A stretch of DNA of 64,000 nucleotides, taken from assembly GCA_964035795.1 (NCBI GenBank), contig OZ038325.1, positions 7,224,582-7,288,581 on the forward strand, written 5' to 3'. The translations under genes and the position numbers were made by a program. The notes under the pieces were generated by a model. The model saw nothing but the letters and a program-made list of their open reading frames with translations. It did no database searches and had not been told where the DNA came from. This DNA comes from Pterobdella sp. o SKG-2022. Lineage: Eukaryota; Annelida; Clitellata; Hirudinida; Piscicolidae. This document shows, one piece after another, positions 56,856 to 64,000 of the stretch. Each line of letters begins with the position of its first letter. Within the stretch, counting starts at the first letter, position 1.

Positions 56856-59417
56856 TTATGACTGGGGATGTTTATGATATAAGTGAGTTTTCAAAAGTTT
56901 GCGAAAGTTCATGAGAGAAGGCGATGAGCGCAAGTTAGAAGAAAGTGAATTCCACAGACGTGGAGCCTGGTGAGAAAAAGAGCGACTAGTAAACAAGCCT
57001 GAAGAAACAGGTTGATGAAGCTGGAGACCAGAGTGCAAGGATCTGAGTGGTTGACGTGTGTGTCTGATTGACAAAAAATCAAAAAGATAAGCAGGTTGTT
57101 CAAGCTTGAGAGTGCACGCAATGAGCCAAAGTAATTTAAACTTCCATTTTTGGGAGACAGGTAGCCAGTGCAAACGATCAAGACAGTCGCTGGAAGAGCT
57201 GAAATAATCAGCTTGAAGAACCGTCTTAGCCGCGTGGTTTTGGAAGGCTTGAAGTTTGCATAAAAGATAGTTTTGCTGCCCACAAAGGAGAAAATTATAG
57301 TAGTCCAATCTGGAAAGAACTAGTGAGATAAAGAGGGCATTAGCAGTGGAAAGAGGTAAGAATTTGCGTACTTTTTCATGGCATAGATATGGAAATTGGA
57401 AGATTGGATTATTTGAGAAATGAAGTAAGCAAAGTTCAAATTTGAATCTAAGGTAACACCTAAGATTTTGAGCTTGGAAGAAGTGTGGTGCCGTCGAGAG
57501 TTACCACAGAAGGGAGATTATATTTTGCTAGAAGACAAGAGCTACCTACAAACATCACCTCACTCTTAGTAGGGTTTAGTTCCAGTTGGCTTTGGGAAAA
57601 CCAGGAGTTTAGAGCAGAAAGACAACTGGATAATTTAAGGAGAGCGGAGCTAGGATCTGGGTGAGAGACTCCGGTGAAAAGAGTGATGTCATCAGCGAAC
57701 TGGTGAAAAAGCAAGTCGTGCTGTACAATAATGCTACACATGGGTGATGTATAAAGAAAGAAGAGGATTGGTCTCAGAACTGAGCCCTGCGACACACCTG
57801 AGTTGAGTGATGTAAGAGAAGAAGAAAAATTGTCCATTTTAACGAACTGAGAACGTTGAGAAAGGTAAGAGCGAAACCAAGAAAGAGCGAGGTCAGAAAT
57901 ATTGAAGTGTCTATTCAAAATATCAATTAAGATATTGTGATCGAAAGTGTCAAAAGCAGCAGAAAGGTCTAGCGAAACCAAAACGGCCGCATGTCCAGTA
58001 GTGCAGATGTTACGAAGACTGTCAGTGATGCGTAAGAGTGTGGTTTCTGTTGAGTGGTGCTTGCGATATGCTGATTGGAAAAGATTAAAATTAGGAGATG
58101 ATGAAACGTGAGAAGTTATTCTGAAATGAACGAGTCTTTCGATAATTTTTGAAATGGTGCTCAAGTTAGAAATAGGGCGGTAGTTCGAAGGAATGGTAGG
58201 ATCCAAATTGCCTTTCTTAAGCAAAGGGAGAACTTTTGCTGTTTTAAAGGAGGCGGGTAATATTGCTTGTGACAAAGACAAGTTGGTAAGTTTGGAAATT
58301 TTTGGAGCAAAGAGGTGAGAATTAGCCTACTCACTTCTTCAATACTGACAAATGAAAAATAAGAGAGTGGTGTTCGATTATCTGGTAGAATAGGGTCTGG
58401 GCAGCGCAAAATGGACGTTGGCAAAGATTTGTGAATAAGAGCGATTTTCTCTTTAAAAAAGCTACTGAAGGTATTCACAAGATTGATAGCTTCTGAAGAG
58501 CTGCGTGGCGGAGGAGGAGATCTATGTAGGATAGAGTTGGCAGTTTTCCAAAAAACTTTCGAGTTTGGTTTGACAGATACAAGCATGTTGTTAAAATAAT
58601 CAGCACGGGATTTAAAAATGAGAGCGCGAGCAGTCTTCCGAAATTCCTTGAGGGCAGCAAGAAGACTGGTTGGAACAGGCTTGGATGACCTTAACAATAA
58701 GGAAATTTTTCTTTCAAGTTTTCGTCTTTTTCTTTTGGTGGCAATGGCGTCAGTAGATAGCTTGTGATGGGAGTGACTGCTGGGGCGAAAGATGTGGGTG
58801 CGAAAATGGGCATGGTGGTCGATAAGTGATTGAAAAGAGTTGTTCATTGTTGTAAGAAACTCTTCAACTGGAACATCAGAAAGGTTAGTTAGTGTATTAT
58901 GAATATGTCTGAAATCTTTTTCGAAGACAGCATCATCAAAGTTTTCAAAGGAGCGGGAAATTACAATGCGAGGGGGAAGGGGAGGAGGAGGAGCGAGGTT
59001 GAGACTGCATAAAATAAGATAGTTATAGGAGTCAAAAGTTTTTCCGCCGATTTTTTGTATGAAATGACCGTTAGGTTTTGGAGTCATCGATAGAAACAAA
59101 CAGTGTGACGAAAAAGACACTTTGGCTGTCAATGATTCAAAAGAAGAGTGGGACGGGGATTTAATGGCATCCAATCTAATTGAGTTTCTGGAAATTACAG
59201 AAATACCTCCACCTCGTTTAGCAATGGGTCGGTGTGAGTGCAAGACATGAAAGCCATGAGGCACAATGTCATATTTTGTGACATTGTCTGCGTTTTCAGG
59301 AATCCAAGTTTCCATCAAAGCAATAATGTCAAGTTTAAGAGAAAGGATAGTATCGAGTATAATAGAAGATTTACTACGAGTAGACCTAGGATTGAGAAGA
59401 GCGAATTTAGTAGACAA
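56856..59417 (-). pseudogene. LINE ORF2: endonuclease-reverse transcriptase, broken
   Basis: On the minus strand it starts MSTKFALLNPRSTRSKSS, an AP-endonuclease opening, with ALMETWI and RGGGISV. After about GHFIQKIGG the frame jumps to SLNLAPPPPLPPR, so the part with the usual GDFN and SDH catalytic motifs is missing. A frameshift near 58290 precedes the RT: NYRPISNLSTISKIIERL, SAYRKHHSTETTLL, SLDLSAAFDT, GVSQGSVLRPILFF (usual GPILF), FADDITLF and LNPTKSEVMFVGS. Another frameshift near 57460-57310 precedes the C-terminal LHWLPVSQKWKFKLL and QAPRLWNSL. The order and motifs are typical of the CR1/L2 group. Confidence 0.9.
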
Positions 59418-59469
59418 AGGTATATTGTGGACTTTAGGATGAGAGGCTGACCGTCATTCCCAAGCCGTA

Positions 59470-60455
59470 CGTCCCATCTTGAGTCGCACTTGTTGTCTAT
59501 AAAGGGGACAAAAGGAGGATTTTGTGACGTGGTCATGGCAAGAGCGCTTTGCTTTAAAGCAGGAAACACAAAAGAAAGAAGAGGTTTTAGGGCAGTTGTC
59601 AGATGAATGGTCTTTGCCGCAGTGCTCACATACTCTAGGATTTTGGAACTAAGATATGTTATGACCATAAGTCTGACAATTCAGACATCTAGTTGGATGG
59701 ATGCGAGAGTGGAAAGGGAATCTACCAAAAGAGAGATGTACATTCTTGGACTTGTTCAGCATGGGAAAAACATTGCTTGAAACTTGGATAAGCCAGTCAC
59801 GAGTAGAAGGGTTTCGTGCTTAAAGGCACGAAAAGCGCTGGGATCAACAGATGGAAAGAGGAGATTGAAAGAGGTTTCAAGTTCCTCATTAGTAAGCCAT
59901 GTCGGTAGACCCAAGACGGTGATTGTTGGATTCAAAAGAACTGGGTCGTGGAGGTGTATGTTGGGAAGGGAAGAAAGAAAAAGTTTGGCATCCTTGAGTG
60001 AATCAGCAGAGTCAGCTTCCCAGACAACAGCATTAGTAGAATCTCGAACATTCTTAAGAAATGATTCAAAGGCTTGTTGTGAAAAGTTGATGGACGAAAC
60101 CAATCTTCTGCACAATTCACTAGAAGTCTCACTTGTGGTTGAGATAACTTTGGTGGAATATTTAATAATGGGTGGGGTTTTTTTAATAAAAGGGATTTTA
60201 TGTTGGATGGGGAGGAGTGAGTGTGAAATTTTGTTAGTGGATGGATGAGAAAGGGTGTGCATGTTTTTTGATTTGACAATAGTGCTGTAAGTAGGTTGAG
60301 ATGAGTTAGCAGTAAGAATAGATGTGGTTGAATTGGTTGGTGTGAATGATTCTAGGGAAATTAATGATGGAAAATTATTAATTGAGCTAAGAGATAAAGT
60401 GGTTGTAGAAGCAGAAAGTGAAGAGGTTGAAGATGTCTTGCTTGTAGATGATGAA
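59470..60455 (-). pseudogene. LINE ORF1: gag-like RNA-binding protein, broken
   Basis: Minus-strand frame from about 60455 begins with Ser/Thr-rich sequence (SSSSTSKTSSTSS), passes MHTLSHPSTNK and reaches NPTITVLGLPTWLTNEELE, an RRM-like strand pattern. After a frame break near 59756 it continues HPTRCLNCQTYGHN, CEHCGKDHSSDNC and FFCVSC, zinc-knuckle motifs typical of LINE ORF1 proteins. One stop falls between the knuckles. A stop precedes SSSST, so the true start may be lost. Confidence 0.75.
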
Positions 60456-60733
60456 GATTACTACTTATTCAATTATACAAAGAGTTCAACAACGAAATAT
60501 CAACTACGCAATAATGCTACCAAACTCAAAACCAATTTTAATTAGGTTTAGTTAAAACCAAAATTTCATCTATACAAAAGAAAGAGGAAAAAATTAACAC
60601 TATGACAGAATGAGACAACTAACAATACAAACATTAGTGGCCATAAATTTAAATAAAAAGCGATAAAAATAAACCAAAAACATTAAAACTAAAAAACTCA
60701 AAATAAAATAACTTCAAAACAAACCAATCACAG

Positions 60734-61077
60734 GCGAGTACGTGGCAAACAGACAACCATGCGACCTGATTAACATTGGGCCCATCCCCTTGATGAAGAA
60801 AGGCTTGGGGCTCGGTTTTCCTAAAAACTCCATTTACCTTCCTGCGTTCAATAAAATTATGAGAAACTTGAGCAAATCTGGATACCTTGACAGACTTAAG
60901 GAAAAATGGTGGAAGAGCCAGTGTGGTTTGATATCGAGTGATTCTAGACTGAAAGGACGAAGTCGCAAATATCAACTAAGGAGCAGTCGAATGCTCAATC
61001 TTGGAAACCAATTTTTGGATATTTGTTTTGAATTCATTCTTTCAACATTATTTTCGTGCTTATTGATTTTGTTATAG
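60734..61077 (+). CDS. Receptor last exon: end of lobe S2 and final membrane helix
   Basis: Starts after ACCAATCACAG (phase 1) and ends at TAG 61075-61077, 114 codons. It reads EYVANRQPCDLINIG, PIPLMKKGLGLGFPKNSIYL, PAFNKIMRNLSKSGYLDRLK and EKWWKSQCG, the conserved S2 ending (KG.G.G.P..S......N..IL.L...G.L..LK.KWW...CG). A basic linker (LKGRSRKYQLRSSR) leads to LNLGNQFLDICFEFILSTLF then SCLLILL and the stop: a hydrophobic segment in the position of M4, with no cytoplasmic tail. The tail-less end is unusual for kainate receptors. A weak GTATCA donor overlapping the stop would extend the protein only if used. Confidence 0.93.
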
Positions 61078-61384
61078 TATCAATGAAAATTATTTGAAAC
61101 TATTCGAGTGTTTTTCATCGAGTTTTATATTCATCATACAGTAAAACAAATTTTAAAAATAAAATTCACTTTTTTTTGAATAAAAAGTAGTTTTTAGAAT
61201 GGTGCAAAACACGATTTGGCTTCGTCAAGACGGCAACAGAAAATTTTATAGAATTATAATTTTAGTTGTAGCCATTAATGCTAAAATAAACAACATTTTT
61301 TTCTTTGCAAAAACATTTATAAAATTTTATAGATGAAAAGTAAAACTTAAAATTTGAGTTTTTATTGAAATGTTAGCTTAAACA
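61078..61384 (+). other. Short intergenic region between receptor stop and next start
   Basis: A/T-rich. Apart from the AATAAA signals it holds ATTGAAATGTTAG just before the next ATG, which could be a splice acceptor of a non-coding 5' exon. No clear core promoter was found. Confidence 0.45.
61158..61184 (+). terminator. Two polyadenylation signals
   Basis: AATAAA at 61158-61163 and again at 61179-61184, 80-110 bases after the receptor stop and before the next start codon. Confidence 0.5.
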
Positions 61385-64000
61385 ATGGAAGCAGAGTGTC
61401 TGCAATTAGATGGACTGAGAGATGTCGACCAATTAGCATTACACAAAGCAGACGATGTTGTTGATGTTAATTTGTGTCCAAATTCTATTGAACAAAAGCA
61501 AGTATCATCTAAAATTGTCTTTTATGAAACTTCTCGGGTTTCGGAAACAGCTAAAAACGAGATAACAGATTTTGAAGGTGTAGATTCATCATGCAATCCT
61601 TCAGAAGCTCCTAATTTGCTGCATAAAACGTCTGAGACACAAGAAGTTAGAACTTATATTTCTGAAACTCATTCAATTTCCCAACAAGACAAATTTCCCA
61701 TTGTATGTCCCGATACAATAGATGAAAATCCATCTGACACGACTGGCCAAAACATTTCAAATCCGGAACCACTAGTTTCAAACGAAAATTCAATATCAAC
61801 ATCTAATATTTCGGATAAATCAATTTCTAGTTCTATTATTTGTAACAGTATTGTTCAAGAAGATTTCAACAAAAGTGAAAATTTCAATAAATTATATTCA
61901 GATGTACCTTTATCGATCTCATCTATCCCTTTGCCTCCTGACCCTCCACCTGTGATGAGCAGACCACCTCCAAATAAGCCTTCTATCTCCATTGAAACAT
62001 CTTCCTCTTTTGCTTCTCCATCATCCATCTCACCACCTCAAGATAAAGAGCTCACAAACTCTGATCATTTTAAAACCACATCGCCATCTACATCACCTAC
62101 TCTACCAAACACAGCCACAAAAGACAAAAATCGAAAAAAACAAAAGAGCTTAAATGATATCATATTTAAAATGCACTCTGATTTTTCTCAAAAAGTAGTT
62201 ACTGAGTCTAATCCTCTCAGCAGAGGTGACAACCCAGAACAAACTATTGATAAGTATGAAGATGGTACCTGTTGTAATGGGGAAAATGATGAATTGGTTG
62301 ATAAAAATAGTGTTGAAATGGCTGGAAGGGATAAAAAATGTGAAGATTTGAATATAGCTGACCATAATCAATCTCGTGCTAATATGAATAATGTGAATGA
62401 AGATGATACTACTACTATAAATAATGATATTACTACTACTAATATAAAGAATGATACTACTATTAATAATAATTCTACTATCACTAAAAATAAGAATGAT
62501 AATATCACAAATAATAATGATACTATCACTAATAATATTAATTACAATACTACTATTAATAATAAAGATATTGATACTCATCTGAATAATATAGATAATC
62601 TTAATGAAAAAAGTAGAGTTATTAATGATGAGGATAAAGATTATATTGATATGGATGATAATAATCAAAAACAGAATATTATGAACAAAGAAGATGATAA
62701 TGAAAAACTCGAGATTACTGATAAAAAAGAGGAAAATATTGAATTGCAGAATGATGGTAAGCTGGATGATAGCACTACAAAACGTCAAGCAACATCACCT
62801 TTAATGATTGGAGATAACGAAGTTTGTAATAACCTTAACGACCATTTTGAAGGTAATGATGATGAAGATGATTATGATAAGCTGGAAATTGATGTAGGGG
62901 ATGATGGTAAGGCTAAAGATAATGATGATGGTGGTGATGGTGAAGTTAATAATAAGGATGAAAATGAGGGTGTGGAGATTAAAAGTAATGATAATGATCA
63001 TCATCATCATAATGGAAATGATCAAAAAAATCCAGATGATGATGAAAAGTGTATGAAGAATATGAGGAATGATAAGGATGAAGGAAAGGATAACAAATTG
63101 ATGAGTGGAGAGAATGAGAAAAAGAATGATGATAGGAACAATTGTGTAGCCTTTGATTTGAGTAACAGTAGTAAGGAAAAGAAAACCTTGTATGAAAATA
63201 ATGATGATGGTGATTATTCAAATGTTAATAAAAATAATAATGATATCAATTTTGCTATATCGAAGAATATGATAAAAGAGAGTAAAGATATAAAAGAAGT
63301 TGATAAGATTAAAAAAAAGTCAGAAAAGAAAAATGAAAAAGACAATGCTGGGTCGGAAGACGTGTGTCATGATGTTAAACCACACCTCATTAAAGTGGAT
63401 GGAGAAGCTAATAATGATGTTAAGCAAGGTGGAAATACTGATGAGACACTGGTTGGTGAGCAGAAAGGTGTGGTATCATGCCAGCAGAAGGTTTCCCACA
63501 CATCCTTGGAGCAGCATAAATATGCCCTCTACAACAAATACAAGGACTGGCAAGATGAGGACAATCTTGCATTGAACTTGGTGAAGACACAACAAGATGT
63601 TGGGACAGTTTCTCGAAGCTCCATCAGCCAAAAAGCATCAGTCATCAACAGTTGCCAACCCCCCAAGCAACAATACCACTCCTTTATTGCCAACAACAAC
63701 CACCACTCAAGCATGCATTTTCAGCAGCATCAGTTCATGCAGCATCAATATCAACAAGGCATGTACTACCATGATTCCTATCCTTTCCAACATCTACAAC
63801 AACAACCTCACAACTATCAATCTGAAAAAAACAAACAGCCCCAACAACAACAACATTACAACAAGTATTCTTCATACAAAGAATCAAACGCCAAAACGAA
63901 ATCCCTATGGAAGAGCAAATATCTAGCAGAAGAATCTCCAACTCCATCAACAACTGCTTCCAGTATCTTCCAATTGGAAGCGTGCATCAAATCTATCAGC
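61385..64000 (+). CDS. Long low-complexity acidic/Asn-rich protein, partial (runs off right edge)
   Basis: ATG with A at -3 and G at +4, in-frame TAA six bases upstream, then 872 open codons to the window end. It begins MEAECLQLDGLRDVDQLALH. Ser/Thr-rich sequence leads to a Pro-rich patch (PLPPDPPPVMSRPPPNKPS, about residue 180) and KKQKSLNDIIFKMHSDFSQK. Residues about 330-650 are Asn/Asp/Thr/Lys-rich (NNN, DDD, HHHH runs). More ordered sequence follows (SLEQHKYALYNKYKDWQDED), then a Gln/His/Tyr-rich end. No known domain and no signal peptide, so intracellular is likely. Codon-level AAT/GAT repetition suggests microsatellite growth inside a coding exon. Alternative: it is a cytoplasmic exon of the receptor, but no in-phase donor was found. 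Confidence 0.68.
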   Translation, partial: MEAECLQLDGLRDVDQLALHKADDVVDVNLCPNSIEQKQVSSKIVFYETSRVSETAKNEITDFEGVDSSCNPSEAPNLLHKTSETQEVRTYISETHSISQQDKFPIVCPDTIDENPSDTTGQNISNPEPLVSNENSISTSNISDKSISSSIICNSIVQEDFNKSENFNKLYSDVPLSISSIPLPPDPPPVMSRPPPNKPSISIETSSSFASPSSISPPQDKELTNSDHFKTTSPSTSPTLPNTATKDKNRKKQKSLNDIIFKMHSDFSQKVVTESNPLSRGDNPEQTIDKYEDGTCCNGENDELVDKNSVEMAGRDKKCEDLNIADHNQSRANMNNVNEDDTTTINNDITTTNIKNDTTINNNSTITKNKNDNITNNNDTITNNINYNTTINNKDIDTHLNNIDNLNEKSRVINDEDKDYIDMDDNNQKQNIMNKEDDNEKLEITDKKEENIELQNDGKLDDSTTKRQATSPLMIGDNEVCNNLNDHFEGNDDEDDYDKLEIDVGDDGKAKDNDDGGDGEVNNKDENEGVEIKSNDNDHHHHNGNDQKNPDDDEKCMKNMRNDKDEGKDNKLMSGENEKKNDDRNNCVAFDLSNSSKEKKTLYENNDDGDYSNVNKNNNDINFAISKNMIKESKDIKEVDKIKKKSEKKNEKDNAGSEDVCHDVKPHLIKVDGEANNDVKQGGNTDETLVGEQKGVVSCQQKVSHTSLEQHKYALYNKYKDWQDEDNLALNLVKTQQDVGTVSRSSISQKASVINSCQPPKQQYHSFIANNNHHSSMHFQQHQFMQHQYQQGMYYHDSYPFQHLQQQPHNYQSEKNKQPQQQQHYNKYSSYKESNAKTKSLWKSKYLAEESPTPSTTASSIFQLEACIKSIS

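Larger units (their letters stand above)
56771..60455 (-). mobile_element. CR1/L2-type non-LTR retrotransposon, nearly full length but defective
   Basis: Lies antisense in the last receptor intron. The 3' end (left) is CTGTGCGCCATAAAAATCTT followed by an (AAT)n tail (plus strand 56771-56790), the usual layout of L2/CR1 relatives. Reading rightward to left it has ORF1 (about 60455-59470) with an RRM-like segment and CCHC knuckles, then an endonuclease remnant, reverse transcriptase with intact FADD and the APRLWNSL C-terminal motif. At least three frameshifts or stops and an internal endonuclease deletion prevent activity. The 5' edge is uncertain. Confidence 0.9.
48722..61184 (+). other. Gene model: kainate-type ionotropic glutamate receptor (3' part)
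   Basis: Exons 48722-48931, 49086-49211, 52746-52879, 54168-54250 and 60734-61077 join with matching phases (0-0, 0-0, 0-2, 2-1, 1-stop). They give lobe S1, lobe S2 and a last hydrophobic helix. The amino-terminal domain and the beginning of S1 are not found. No exon for M1, the pore loop and M3 was found in the 3.5-kb intron between S1 and S2, although those exons normally sit there. Motifs are closest to the kainate/AMPA branch. Adjacent AATAAA signals at 61158 and 61179 support a 3' end here. Confidence 0.85.

Noticed and set aside
59784..60248. 154-codon plus-strand frame
   Set aside because: Antisense to LINE ORF1, which has RRM-like and knuckle motifs on the minus strand.
62150..62788. 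212-codon minus-strand Ile-rich frame
   Set aside because: Antisense shadow of the Asn/Asp-rich frame starting at 61385.

Overview
This window is A+T-rich, intron-rich animal DNA saturated with microsatellites, with three or four protein-coding genes that all read left to right and several non-LTR retrotransposon remnants that all read right to left. Nothing is prokaryotic: coding signal comes in short islands bounded by AG/GT splice sites with matching phases, and the islands encode animal extracellular and receptor modules (SUEL lectin, CUB, sushi, ionotropic glutamate receptor). The very long CA, AGT, AAT, GATA and CATC arrays, CR1/L2-type and RTE-like LINEs and tRNA-derived SINE heads suggest an invertebrate, perhaps a marine protostome. 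The species cannot be fixed from sequence alone.

Layout. (1) 2508-11484: the 3' part of a gene for a single-pass membrane protein. Six exons give SUEL lectin, an expanded CUB-like domain, a sushi domain, a short linker, one transmembrane helix and a cytoplasmic tail of about 211 residues. The signal-peptide exon lies left of the window. (2) 11567-21085: non-coding, with tetranucleotide arrays, a decayed reverse transcriptase (12350-13240, minus), a LINE zinc-finger tail (17105-17307, minus) and large CA, ACT, TTG and AAT arrays. (3) 21086-22970: one large exon with a signal peptide and an extremely Gln-rich body, ending at a good splice donor. (4) 22971-48721: about 26 kb with no convincing exon, including a 480-bp AGT array, a 340-bp CA array and a 200-N assembly gap. 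(5) 48722-61077: five exons of a kainate-type ionotropic glutamate receptor gene (both ligand-binding lobes and a last membrane helix). A 3.7-kb CR1/L2-type LINE lies antisense in its last intron. (6) 61385-64000: the start of a long low-complexity open reading frame that runs off the right edge.

The main points for a second look are: the exons covering the first and second ligand-binding lobes of the receptor join in frame (phase 0 to phase 0), and I could find no exon between them for the pore module (M1-P-M3); a CUB-like domain is stretched to about 400 residues by Ser/Thr-, Asn/Lys- and His-rich insertions; and a CUB/sushi membrane protein lies on the same strand as a kainate-like receptor gene, which recalls known CUB-domain auxiliary subunits of such receptors. 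The last idea is inference only.
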